Translations under genes and position numbers: made by a program
Shown: positions 43,476-54,412 of the stretch, piece by piece
How the letters are laid out: each line of letters starts with the position of its first letter
Numbering within the stretch: position 1 is the first letter of the stretch
The notes under the pieces: generated by a model
What the model was told of the DNA's origin: nothing
What the model saw: the letters and a program-made list of their open reading frames with translations, nothing else
The model's database searches: none
DNA from: Scleromitrula shiraiana
Lineage: Eukaryota > Ascomycota > Leotiomycetes > Helotiales > Sclerotiniaceae
Assembly: GCA_028455995.1 (NCBI GenBank)
Contig: JABELC010000010.1
Location: 1 to 64,000 of the forward strand
DNA: 64,000 bases
Reading direction: 5' to 3'

Positions 43476-45277
43476 CTACCACTCAATATTATGTCTCCTC
43501 TCCTTCCAATAATCCTCCCTCTTCTTCGCATTAATCTCCTCCTTCTCCCTATGTCTCCTCGCCAAAATAGCCTTCGCATTCTCCCCCCCACCCCATTCAT
43601 TTCTCTTCCCATTCTTCCCATCTTTCTCCCCTGACTTCTCCTCGCCTTTCTCCCGACCCAAACCCACACCCTCTGGGAACCCCTCCTTTCTAACAACATA
43701 TTTAACAGTATCATCTTTCAACCTCCCCTCCACGTCCGCGATATCACTTGTTAATGAATTGATCACACTGCTATAGTTGTCCGTCTCTCTAATCGTGCAT
43801 CGGCTTCCTTGAGATTCGCAATGTTGGACTAGAGCCGTATAGTTTGCGAATAGGCGGTGGCAGTGGGGACATGGGAGGGCTGGGCTAGCGTTTTTGTGGG
43901 GTGGGTTGCGGAGGTGGGTTAGGAAGGCGGATTCGGATTCGCAACTTTTTCTATGGAGGAAGAGAGATGTAAGTAATTTAGATAGTATGGACCATGGGAG
44001 AGATTAATGGATAAATGAATGAAGAATATGGCAATAACTTACTTGCATAATCGATGTGGACATTTATACTTCTTAGTAAAAGGAACCCAAAATCTTTCCG
44101 CCCGAAATTTAGGATTATCAGGATCATAAGGACCATAAGTTTGATCCGGCAAGGGATCAACCAATTGACGAACTTTCAGTGCTGGAACTTTTCCTGGAGA
44201 TGTTTTTTGAGTAATATTTCCCGACTGAGCAGTTGGTTTCGATGCAAGAGGGCCTCTTGTTGTATCATGATTGAAAGATTTGGTATCCCAAATTGTACTG
44301 ATCTTTAAATCTGTTACTGGTGTATCCATGAAGTTGGGAACTTTGAGTCCGGCGTCTTTGAACTCGAGAGTAGATAATAATGGAAAGTTATCGGTTCCCA
44401 TAGATGGTGCGATTGGTCTTGGGTATGCATTCTCTTCGTATTCATATTGAATTTCTTCGGTTTTGACTGAAGTCTTATTCTTCTTCGAACCTCCCCATGG
44501 GATACTCATACCTTTTTTTACTTCGTCTCTAAAAGAGATCAAATCTTCTGATTCTTCATCTTTTATTGGTTCGGGTTCTGGTTTCTGAAGTAAATTCATA
44601 TTGCCAAATTCGCTTGTTTGTTCATCGAAATATTCATCAGGAACTGACTTCGGCATAAGCCATTGTCTGTATGATTAATAAGAAGGATTAATACTCACCT
44701 GTAGTCTCCCATCCACCAAGTTCACCAAGAGATGTATGATAACCATTGAACCTTAACTCTCTTCCTTGTGGGAAATTGATAGGATCATCTTGAGCATCAA
44801 GTAAGGTAACCCCACCACCATACCTTGGAGTGAGATCATCATCAATGAATTTTTTACTAGCAAGAAACTTCTCATTGATTTCCTTTTGTTGACGTTTCTT
44901 AGCTGCATGACTCTCATATTGGGCTGGGCTGATTCCTTTGCATTTTTCGAGTTCAATATGAGCAATCAAAGAACCTAAACGAACGAATTTTCTTCCACAA
45001 CCAACACAACTTAGATTTTGTTCAGATGGATGCATCTGAATGTTTCAAATTGATCAATATGGAAGATATAAATGAAGTTTCAAAAACAACTTACCAAATG
45101 ACGATGACGTTTAAGACCTTCATCTGTATGAAAATCCACACCACAGTGTTCGCAACAAATATGCACACCACTGAGGATTTTATGTTTATGAAAAGTGTCC
45201 CAGGTAGGAAATGAGAGGTTGCATATCTTGCAGAGTTGAGAGGATTCCTGATCTTCTTTTGAAGGTTTTGGAGGCAT
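43476..45277 (-). CDS. C2H2 zinc-finger protein with five fingers
   Basis: A 531-residue protein from four exons: 45095-45277, 44699-45035, 44043-44643 and 43476-43950. The introns of 59, 55 and 92 bp all have GT(A/G)AGT donors. The acceptor of intron 2 lies at GTCAG (44644), because the nearer ACAG breaks the frame. Three fingers are at the N-terminus: CKICNLSFPTWDTFHKH, CEHCGVDFHTDEGLKRHRH and CVGCGRKFVRLGSLIAHIE. Two more are near the C-terminus: CPHRLCKKSCESESAFLTHL, formed across the last intron, and CPHCHRLFANYTALVQH. The middle is acidic and disordered. Two finger pairs at opposite ends suggest a nucleic-acid-binding regulator, but fungal proteins of this layout are poorly characterised and the target is unknown. 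A short basic C-terminal helix (KAILARRHREKEEI) ends it. Confidence 0.82.
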
Positions 45278-46133
45278 CTTAAACAGTTATGGTATCTCGA
45301 AGTATTTGTGATGTTATTTGATGCTATCGAGCAAAAGAATACAATATTGTATGAAGGAAGTGATGAAAAAATGAAGAGATATGGGAAGAAACGAAGTAAA
45401 TGGGAAGAATAGAAATGGAAGAGAAGAAGGTTGAAGGTTGAAAATTGATGTAAACAAAATAGGCAGGAACACCACTAGGCGACGGTGAATATAATTACAT
45501 AGTATCTACAATCTTTATCAGATGATTAGATTGATTACATTATCTATTTTAATCTTGAATAATTATATTCATCTTTCCGATATCATCAGCTCAATAGCTT
45601 TAATTATCTATTCAAATGTCAAATAATCAAAACGAATTCATCAGCCCTATATGCTGAGTACATATATAATATGTATGTACTATTTCATTCAGCATCGGAT
45701 GGCTTTTTCCCGCATATGTAACATACATTCACGGACACACCATAGTATGGCGTACATAGGGTAGAATGTGCCGGCCGACCTATGATATTGTCATTGAAAA
45801 AGTATGAGATGGGCCTTTTTTTTTTAGATCTATGAAGCATTGCTTACAAAATCCGGATGCAGTACGAGTACTCGAGTAGTCAAATTAAATTGGACCAAAT
45901 TACACCAAATTACACCAAATTACACCAAATTACACCAAATTACACTAAATTAGACCAAATTGGACACCAAAATCGGTTGGTGTTTCAACCTTCATCAGTT
46001 AATAAGCTCAGGCCTCAAATAAAGAATATCTTACGAAACCTCAACTCCAATTGTTATTTCTCCCATAAAAACAACAAATCCTGTACACTAAATCATACCA
46101 TTTCAAAAATCATGAACATATAAATAAATTCTA
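45278..46133. other. Divergent promoter region between C2H2 and DHHC genes
   Basis: This is the shared upstream region of two divergent genes. It contains six to seven tandem copies of a 10-bp unit at 45893-45962 (listed separately). The TACATATATAATATGTATGTA-like palindrome near 45659-45678 could be a regulatory site. No coding sequence was recognised. Confidence 0.5.
45893..45962. repeat. Tandem 10-bp repeat
   Basis: The unit ACCAAATTAC (with variants ACTAAATTAG and ACCAAATTGG) is repeated about seven times without gaps. It lies about 170 bases upstream of the DHHC gene start. Confidence 0.9.
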
Positions 46134-47747
46134 ATGGATGCTATATCATCATCAAGTCCTACCACATCTCCAACAAGAATGCCTCGAAAGTGGGCTCGAA
46201 AGTGTGAAAGATATTGTTGTGTTGCTGCAACTTACTTTCCACTTGCATTTATCTATAGTATTACAACTTGGGCTGTATGGGTAGAAACTACCATTGGACT
46301 TTTAGCAGATGGTAGTAGGGTTAAATGGATTGGTTAGTTGTTATTCGAAAGAAAGTATCCTCTCAAGGCTGACAATATTATAGGTAAAGGGACTTCATTT
46401 CTAGGTGTTTTACTCTACCTCCTATTAAATTGGTCATATACCACGGCCGTATTTACGAGTCCGGGAACTACGAGATTGGGGAATGGTGGATATAGTGCCC
46501 TTCCAACACATAATCCTGTTGCGACAAATTTTACGGTTAAATCGAATGGAGAATTGAGATATTGTAAGAAATGTCAAGCAAGAAAACCGGATCGAACTCA
46601 TCATTGTTCAACATGCGGAATATGTGTTCTAAAGATGGATCATCATTGTCCATGGTTAGCAACTTGCGTTGGATTACGAAACTACAAAGCTTTCCTCTTA
46701 TTCTTGATCTATATAACATTATTTTGTTTCATCTGCTTTGCAGTTTCGGGAACTTGGGTTTGGAGGGAAATTCTAAGTGATGGGGAATATACGGATTCAT
46801 TATTACCAGTAAACTATGTTATGCTGGCTGTGATTTCTGGTATCATTGGATTGGTTCTAGCAGGTTTCACAGGTTGGCATATCTTATTAGCATCTCGTGG
46901 TCAAACTACAATTGAATGTTTGGAAAAGACAAGATATTTATCACCTTTACGAAAATCAATGCGACATCAATATGTACCTCGAGATGGCGCATCGAATTAC
47001 GACGATCACTTCCAAGATATCCAAGCGAACGGAGAAACTCGACCAGTTTCAATGAATTATGGAGCACAGCGAGATCGATCGTACGAAGAAATAGAGAGAG
47101 CTAGAGCAAGGGAACGATATGAAGAATTCCTCGACGAACAAGATTCGGAGAAATTACCAAGCGCATTCGATTTAGGATGGAGAAGAAACCTCAGACATCT
47201 GTTTGGACCAAAGCCATTATTATGGGCAATTCCTATCTGCAATACAACAGGGGATGGATGGAGTTGGGAACCAAGTCCCAAATGGTTGGAAGCTCGAGAA
47301 AATATCGCAAGGGAAAGAGAAGCACAAAGATCTAGAGAAAGAGCTGCTGGATGGGGTGAACCACCAACGTCTCCAGAAGCATCAACCTCAACGTCGACAA
47401 GATCCGAAGGAGCCGGAAGGCATTATCTTTCGTATCCTCCCAGTCGACCCAATCGAACTCCATCCAAAGCCGATCGAATTTTAGGACGAAACCCAAATTC
47501 CTACTTCGATGGTACAGATTCGAATTCCGTCTCCATGCAAACATTCCAACGAAAAGATAGCGATGAAGATGGATATGAAACTAGTAGCGACGAAGACGAA
47601 GCGGATAGGAGAATTCTGGATCAGAAAGCTATTGGGGGTTGGCCACAACGGGTAGGGGTGGTTACGAATACTTTATTGGGGAATACGATTGCACGACAGA
47701 AGGATGATGTAAAGGGTTGGGATGGTCATGATGATGATATAGATTAG
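46134..47747 (+). CDS. DHHC-type protein S-palmitoyltransferase (Pfa3-like)
   Basis: A 520-residue enzyme that attaches palmitate to cysteines of target proteins. Exons are 46134-46332 and 46384-47747; the 51-bp intron 46333-46383 has a GTTAGT donor and TAG acceptor. Two N-terminal membrane helices (YFPLAFIYSITTWAVWV and LGVLLYLLLNWSY) are followed by the cysteine-rich domain CKKCQARKPDRTHHCSTCGI with the catalytic DHHC at 152-155. Two more helices come next (FLLFLIYITLFCFICFAV and VMLAVISGIIGLVLAGFTGW) and then a TTxE motif (TTIECLE). The long Ser/Arg-rich C-terminus has an acidic end. The layout fits fungal Pfa3, which acylates the vacuolar fusion factor Vac8; the specific orthology is an inference. 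The start ATG is the first in frame and gives an expected N-terminus. Confidence 0.88.
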
Positions 47748-48485
47748 AAGAGATAGTTATTTGGTCTTGTCGGTTTGGCTTGTTTATTGCTTGCTTTATT
47801 CATAGCGGGTGTCTTTTGGTAGCTTTATATGTATTCTATCTTGATTGGCTGAAAGGATGGAATGGGATGGGATGGGAACGTTTTGGAGATATATTGAAGA
47901 TATTTACTTAGGTTGCATGGGCTTATAAATTCTAATACCTATGAATTGCTCCTATTCTCTCATATATCATTCACTTCTAAAAATGTATCTAACCGTAAGC
48001 TACTATGTAAGATTACATTCAAAGGGGTAAAAATTATGGATCTTCTCATGCACCAGGTGGTGTATTAATTCATGTACCAAGATCAACTGAGGATATTTAT
48101 ACTGTTCTGAATAATTAGAAAGTTTTATCGGATCGTATTAGATCATCATAATGAAACATCTAATTGTTAACTAGAAAATGAAAATATAAATCTGAAGATA
48201 GTACATGAATTAATACACCCCCTTGGTGGATATTCTCATGCATTACATCATCATTATCAAGAAGCCACGTTATCAGTAACGCTAATTCTTATCTCATACA
48301 TATCCATGCTGTCCTAAAACAATACATACACATACCTTTACATTTCACTCCATTTCAAATTCATATCAACTACTTCTTACGTTTTAATAAAATACAAGTT
48401 CCTTTCATACAAATTCTCTTACCTAACTGATAAATGCACCAAAAACAATCACTCGAATATTTAATCTCCTGCTAGAATCGCAATC
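47748..48485. other. Intergenic, contains a 19-bp perfect inverted repeat
   Basis: Flank between the DHHC and UBC6-type genes. A perfect 19-bp inverted repeat is listed separately. No coding sequence or RNA gene was recognised. Confidence 0.5.
48059..48219. repeat. 19-bp perfect inverted repeat with 123-bp spacer
   Basis: GGTGTATTAATTCATGTAC at 48059-48077 recurs as its exact reverse complement at 48201-48219. The sequence outside the left arm (GGATCTTCTCATGCA, 48038-48052) recurs in direct orientation just outside the right arm (GGATATTCTCATGCA, 48228-48242). This gives a mixed direct/inverted layout as in small nested repeats. Confidence 0.7.
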
Positions 48486-49543
48486 ATGTCGACTTACAAT
48501 TCCAAATCCCCCACTATAAAGCGCATAAGTACGTTCCCTCCATCTACCCCCTCCATCAATCAATCCATCAAAACTAACCCTTCCCTCTTTCCATAGTGAA
48601 GGAAGCCGCCGAACTCTCCTCCTGTCCCTCCCCCGACTACACCGCCTCCCCCATCTCGGACAGCAACCTCTTCGACTGGCACTTCACCCTCCGCGGCCCC
48701 CCAAGTTCTCCCTTCTCATCCGGAATCTACCACGGTCGCATCGTGCTTCCCCCTCAATACCCGCTGCGCCCGCCATCTTTCCGCTTCCTCACCCCTTCAG
48801 GCCGCTTCGAAGTAAACCGCGAAATCTGCCTCAGTATAAGCGGGCACCATGAGGAGACGTGGCAGCCTGCTTGGGGGGTGCGCACGGCGCTGGTGGCGCT
48901 GAGGAGTTTTATGGAGAGTGAGGCGAGGGGACAACTTGGGGGAGTTGAGGCAAGTGAGGGGACGAGGAGGAGGTTGGCGGGGGAGAGTCGGGGGTGGAGG
49001 TGTGGGGGGTGTGGGGGGAAGAGTTGTGAGGAGATTTTGGGGGAGGTGGAGAGGGAGTGGGAGGAGGGGAATGGGGAAGGGGGGAGGATGGAGAGGGAGG
49101 TGGAGAAAGTTCCTGAGGGGATGCAGTTTGCTTTTAAGAAGGATGGTGGGGAGAAGGAGAACGATGGTGATAAAAATGAAGAGAGCGGAAAGGGAAAAGA
49201 AAAGGAAAAAGAAATCACCCCAGCAGAAACTAATCAAAACGTACCCGCAACCTCCTCAACAAGCGCTTCCAACTCCGAATCAACAAATACAAATACAAAC
49301 CCCTACCCACCGGCGAGACCAGGCCAAACAGTCCCAACACCTACATCTACAATGCCACTATCTGCAGGTGCTCAACCACAACCACAGCCACAACTGCAAA
49401 CTCAAATCCAAACACAAACACAGAGAAGAACAACACACGATGTATCGAATAATGGTGTACCGATCTGGGTGGATAGAGCGATCATGGGGATTGTAATTGC
49501 GCTTATTTTTATGGTTGCGAAGATGTTGCTTTTTGGGCGATAG
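48486..49543 (+). CDS. Tail-anchored ubiquitin-conjugating enzyme E2 (UBC6/UBE2J type)
   Basis: A 329-residue E2 of endoplasmic-reticulum-associated degradation. Exons are 48486-48528 and 48597-49543; the 68-bp intron 48529-48596 has a GTACGT donor and TAG acceptor. Splicing creates IKRIMKEAAELSSCPSPDYT, the family N-terminus. The UBC fold shows FDWHFTLRGPPSSPFSSGIY, then PPSFRFLTPSGRF and the active-site Cys92 in NREICLSISGHHEETWQPAW. The HPN triad typical of other E2s is absent, as in all UBC6 proteins. A long Gly/Glu/Lys-rich then Gln/Thr/Pro-rich linker leads to a C-terminal membrane anchor at about 305-327 (IMGIVIALIFMVAKMLLFG). It should sit on the cytosolic face of the ER beside Doa10-type ligases. 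Base use shifts to strongly G-rich in the linker. Confidence 0.92.
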
Positions 49544-49908
49544 ATTGGTGGGTGGGTTGATTGGTTGAATGATGGATGGATTGGCCGAGGAATTGTGTGT
49601 CAGATTTTGTTTTGGGAGTATGGGTTTGGTTAGAGATTGTTAGGGAGGCGTTATATTTGGTCTGGTTATGGTATGGGTGGGTGGGTGTCTACTTGTTGTG
49701 GACTTTTGATCGATTCGTTAATCGGGCTGTCTGGGTTGGGATGGGTAGGCGATTGGAGAATTTATTTCATACACACAAAAAGATACAGATACAGATACCA
49801 TTATTCCATATCATATTGTTGCAATTCAATATATTACCCTATCTTCTTTGGGGAAAGAATACTTGAGATTGAGGGTAGTGTTATGATTGTCTCCTTTTCG
49901 GGTTTTTA
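49544..49908. other. Intergenic, no gene recognised
   Basis: 3' flank of the UBC6-type gene. It is GT-rich on the plus strand. Frames here translate to unlikely Trp/Gly/Val-rich sequence. Confidence 0.5.
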
Positions 49909-50146
49909 GGGCTATGGAGATTGGGCTACTAACTTTCGAGCTGCAGTTGAGGATATGGAGGGCCAAGTGATAGAAATTCAGGTTGCGAGGAGGAATCTAT
50001 TCAGTGAGTATTGTACGGAGGAGGGGTTCAAGAGAGGATGCGATATCAATGTGGATTTAGGATGGCTTGGAGGAAGAAGAGACGATAATGCAAGTAGGGA
50101 TTGGACTGTCAACGAACCTCACATCTGGATACTCATACCCATATAG
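49909..50146 (+). pseudogene. Fragment related to the 50.4-51.9-kb pseudogene, opposite strand
   Basis: The plus strand reads YGDWATNFRAAVEDMEGQVI, then EIQVARRNLF, and ends DWTVNEPHIW. The minus-strand pseudogene that starts 300 bases away reads YPAFFENFKKAVDHMDAQYL, then EILEAHTHLF and NWDVNEPDM in the same order. The shared pattern NF..AV..M..Q..EI..A...LF...W.VNEP marks both as copies of one family. A TTTTTAG acceptor-like site precedes the fragment. No rest of the gene is visible, so it is a relic or a 3' exon without its body. Confidence 0.45.
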
Positions 50147-50441
50147 TGTATATGGAAGCAATGAGTATCTTGGGATAAAAATTCAAAGTATAACGACTGG
50201 TGCCGTCGGTATTTCTTCTGGCGAATCATCATTTTAAAAAACAAAAACATTGCTTTTACAAATTCATCGATTCGAACATGGAGCAGGTCTATTTTAATTA
50301 TTACACAGTTACACAGATTATAATAGTTGATCCTAAGTTTGAGGTCAGATAGGGAAGCGAGCCATCATAATAGATGGTACTGGGGAAGTAGCTAGGGATA
50401 TTCTTCCATGTAACTGTAGTCCAGTTGAATCAAGTGTCTTA

Positions 50442-51880
50442 CTAAAGTGAGATATAGTATCTGTAAAGTCTAGATGAAGCGTCCAAGCAACGTAAGCAAC
50501 TCGTAACAGAAAGCAATCTCCTCCATCCTTGTGCCTTACTCTCCTTGCACTTTGGGTCCATATCTGGTTCGTTCACGTCCCAGTTAATCATCTCATTCAT
50601 ACGATGCGGTTCGACATCTACTGTGATAACTGGCTCATCAATAAAACAAGCATCAAAAAGATGCGTGTGGGCTTCTAGAATCTCTAAATATTGAGCATCC
50701 ATATGATCAACGGCTTTCTTGAAGTTCTCAAAGAAAGCTGGGTAATCTTGCCGTTGAGCACTGCGTTTGACCTCTGATATAATCCTTTGCCGTCATGTTA
50801 GAGGATGAGTTGCATACTGTGGGCTACGTTTGGAATAATGAAGTATCCCGGAGAACCCAGGGGATGGTTTGAAAGATTTGACGAATACTTTGAATATCTG
50901 GCCTGGTACATCTTTACCTAGCACATGTGTCCGGATCATAATCAGATTCCGTTCAACCTCCTTGTGTCGCAGGCTTTGGTATATGTAAAGGGTTCCTAAA
51001 GATGGCTTTAAGTTCTCTATTTGCTTTCCTCTCCAACTGATAGCTAAGTCTAGACGCCATTGACAGTTTGTATGATATAAATACTTCGAAAGCCTGAGAA
51101 TATCTAATAGAATCAGTCAATAGTATATGAAAGTATGAACCATATAAATAGGCAAGACTCCAAGACGTAGGGGAAAATCAAATACCCCAGAAGCTTTTCA
51201 TACATAATAAGCCCATTCTCTGCTCCTTCATTACCTTCAATGGCGATACTTTGTTTTTATTCCTCCGACATAAAATCGAATTCGTCTTTGACGCTAAAAG
51301 AGACGGTAAGATTCGTGACGTGATGTAATACCTGAACCGCCTGGTTAAGTAATTCTTCAACATTCTGAACATTGATACCACGAGTATCGCTATTATCTGG
51401 AATAATTTCAAACTCGATCGATACAGGACGAGTGTCTGCTATTGTTTGGTAAAAGGCAATAAGCTTCAATCGCGAAGTGGGGTCATGCAATTCAACTGCA
51501 ACCTTCCACGATCTAGCCTTCTTCAATCCCGAAGCTTTTCGCAAAGCACGGCGAGCTTTACATCTGTAACATACGAGTACACAATCGTATCCATATGTTT
51601 AAACATAACTCTCATTTTACGAGAATTAGTACAAGAAATAAAAAATGTATTGAAACTGTAAAGAATTGCCGATGCTTCAGCGTAAATCTGGTGCCAAGTT
51701 CTTAAGACTTCTAGATTAGGATTCAACTTGTAAAATTTCCCAGACGGAATTCGTATCCTTCCTAGTACAATTATCCCATTTGCCAGTAGCAACTTGTATA
51801 TCTCCTGGCGAATTTCCAGAGGCAGCTTTTTGAGAAACCAACATTCGGAGCTTTGTCTTGTAGTTTGTTTGGTTTGGGTT
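50442..51880 (-). pseudogene. 2EXR/F-box-like fungal family gene, decayed
   Basis: The N-terminus near 51845 reads FLKKLPLEIRQEIYKLLLAN, the F-box-like motif that opens fungal 2EXR-type proteins. It is followed by LEVLRTWHQIYAEASAILYS and FNTFFISCTNSRKM, their usual second block. The frame changes without splice signals at about 51560, before RALRKASGLKKARSWKVAVE. That frame runs to the stop at 51257. Readable sequence resumes near 51130 as LSKYLYHTNCQWRLDLAISW and continues to an in-frame TGA at about 50805, then RQRIISEVKRSAQRQDYPAF and a DVNEPDMDPKCKE end. At least one shift and one stop break the gene. Function of the family is unknown. Confidence 0.55.
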
Positions 51881-53268
51881 GGTATATTCGACTATAACGA
51901 GAGTGACTGTAGAGTCTTAGATAGAGTGTTTGATGTAACCATCTTAGAAGAATTTGGCATGTATCACCAAATAATCTATGTATGACTAGCAGCTCGAGAT
52001 CTGTTTGCGTGACAGGATAGCTCGATACTATAACGCGACTAAAGTTACAACAATAGTCTCGACGACTATTCAAGACTGGGAGTGAAGTTATGATACTCAC
52101 AGGGCTTACTTATCAGATCTTAGTGCTTTCAAAAACGCTAGGATGTAGATTTGCAGCTTAGCACCCGTGTGCTGTAGGACATAAATGTGTAACCTGATAT
52201 TATGTAAGGCACAGAATGAATTTCATTTTTATAAAATAATAGCAGTATAGAAATAAACTTTTGAATGTTTGATCAGGGGCTTTTGTAGGCCTGCAATTTT
52301 TTGTGATTCTGAAATCGAAATCCTGTAAAATATCGCGTGGCGGGTCGTCACATGATCTTGGCTCACAGGAAAACGAATCCATTCTGCTAGTTTCACTGGT
52401 GTATTCATCTGTGTATGGTCTATGAATAAATTGAGGGTTTTACGATACGGGTCTATACGAACAAAATTCTCGGCCAATTTAGAGTATAGTTTAATGCTTG
52501 TACCAACAGTCTAGTCATTCTTTTCAACTGTCTAGAACATCTACAAAACTATACTAAGCAAATTAGCACATCTACTATATACTGTATATAAACCACTGGA
52601 TCTATTCTTAATGAGCTCAAGGATAAGGGACAATTCATAGCGATAAAAGCTTCTTCTATGCGGCTCCAAAGTTATGCATTAACTCAGAATGCTTAGCGAC
52701 TTAGGTACCTAGATAGTGTACATTGCTTGATAGGCTTTCACTTTTTCGCTTAGAGTCGGAATTACACCCGGGCTACACTACCCCTCACTAACCCCTCCTT
52801 TCCTCAGATCACCCCACAAAATTGCTTATCAAAAAGAACCGCAGCTATTTAATTATCGAGGACATTATAAACAATTATTTCATATTCTAAAACTCAATAA
52901 CAATCCATCTGCATCGCTCTATAGGTTGCAACCAGATGAATAAGTTCTCTGCATTCAAACAATGGTCATGAAAAACGCCACATTCCCGCTTTCGGAATTG
53001 AGCATTCTGACTGGTTGCGGTAAACATCTCTTTGTCTGCAAACATGATTTTGGTTTTCATGTTAAATACCAAGCACTTGGACGAGACGATCTCATTTGAT
53101 GATTGATTATTGAAATTATCACACCATATTGAATGATACAGTCTATTGTGTGACAAGGCTGTGGTCCGGTATTCTCGAAAAAAGAACAATTCAACTATCT
53201 TCTAGCATGCACCACTAACAACCATCCTATGCGATATTGAAACACCAGCTTACCTCTCAATCTGCCAT
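51881..53268. other. Intergenic, no gene recognised
   Basis: Upstream flank of the 2EXR-like pseudogene. Minus-strand frames at 52229-52477 and 52887-53189 are open but show no domain and may be relics. The 52470-52850 stretch is AT-rich. Nothing further could be supported. Confidence 0.4.
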
Positions 53269-53946
53269 ATGACAACCTACCTTCATCCCGAAATACTCTA
53301 CGAATCCTCCCCTATTTGCGGCCCGTCCCATATTCACTGGCCAATTCGAGGCAAAGTCAGCAAAATGATCCACACATTAGTCTTGATACCTCTCGAAAAG
53401 ATCACCCTACTCATCATCCAACTTATCTCTTACCTCATATTTCTCGCGCTAATACTCGTTACCGGATTGTTTTGGGGAATTAGATTACTCGTCCAATATA
53501 GCGGAGTAACCTGGATATGGGAGCGCATCCCACAGAAAGTAAAAGGCAGATGGGAGACAAGGCAATACAAGAGACGAGAAAGGAATAAGAGGTTGAGGGA
53601 GGATTTGGAGCAAGATGAGAGTTTGCAAGTTGGAAGGAAGGAGAAAGAACAAATGAAGGAAGCAATGAGGAGGGTGGGGTGGAAGAGAAGTGTCGGTGGA
53701 ATGGATTATGGAACTGATTTACTGGAAGATGAGAGAAGAGAGAAAGGTGGTAAGGAAGGGAAAGAGGAAGATTGGGTGGAAGATGAAGTATTCATTCAGG
53801 ATAAAGATTTATTGCAGAAATTGGAGGATAGGGCTGATTTTGGAAAGAAAGCAGGGTTTAGGGATTCGGAGGAGGGTTTAAAAATGAGGAAAGCAAATGC
53901 CCAAAGGAATGGAGAGACTGAAGAGTTTCCTAAGTTTGAAGGATGA
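53269..53946 (+). CDS. Small membrane protein with charged C-terminus, unknown function
   Basis: A 225-residue single-exon protein. A hydrophobic region at about 36-75 (LVLIPLEKITLLIIQLISYL, then IFLALILVTGLFWGIRLLV) forms one long or two short membrane helices. It follows a short N-terminal part with PICGPSHIHWP. The remaining 145 residues are rich in Lys/Arg/Glu and predicted to be helical or disordered (RRERNKRLREDLEQDESLQV). No family was recognised. The ATG is the first in frame and composition shifts cleanly from T/C-rich to G/A-rich along the gene. It could be a membrane-anchored adaptor; no partner is suggested by neighbours. Confidence 0.65.
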   Translation: MTTYLHPEILYESSPICGPSHIHWPIRGKVSKMIHTLVLIPLEKITLLIIQLISYLIFLALILVTGLFWGIRLLVQYSGVTWIWERIPQKVKGRWETRQYKRRERNKRLREDLEQDESLQVGRKEKEQMKEAMRRVGWKRSVGGMDYGTDLLEDERREKGGKEGKEEDWVEDEVFIQDKDLLQKLEDRADFGKKAGFRDSEEGLKMRKANAQRNGETEEFPKFEG

Positions 53947-54412
53947 AGTATGTTTATCCGAATTTGGAGAATGGAAAGAAAGATCAAGCTTTTTATGATC
54001 GAGTTTTAACTGAACTATTATCTGAAAAGATATGCGCCTGGATGTTTTGAGAAGCATAGAAACGCATTGATAGTAACTGTCTTATCTCTTTGATATGAAC
54101 TAATCATGCAGCCTATTTCCATTCTGATTTCTTCAACTTGCGTTTTGTAACCCTGACTCTATAATGGATTTTCATCATTTAGTATCTCATCATCCGAGAT
54201 AGCCCCGAAACAACTAGTTGCACAATGGAGATTGTGGTTGAGTCTAGAAATTTCTTCGCAGCAATATGCTACAGCCGGAACAAACACGGCAGCATTATTG
54301 CACGTAAGAGTTGCATAAACATCATCTTTCATATACGCAATGTGCGTTTTCTTAGCTGTGTTATATACGCCGGTCATTTCAATCAATTTACCATCTACAT
54401 CTGTGGCCAATC
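53947..54412. other. Intergenic between convergent genes
   Basis: 3' flanks of the small membrane protein and the sugar transporter. No gene was seen. Confidence 0.5.

Noticed and set aside
48754..49237. Two overlapping minus-strand frames of about 150 codons
   Set aside because: They are antisense to the G-rich linker of the UBC6-type gene, and composed of Pro/Leu/Ser runs.
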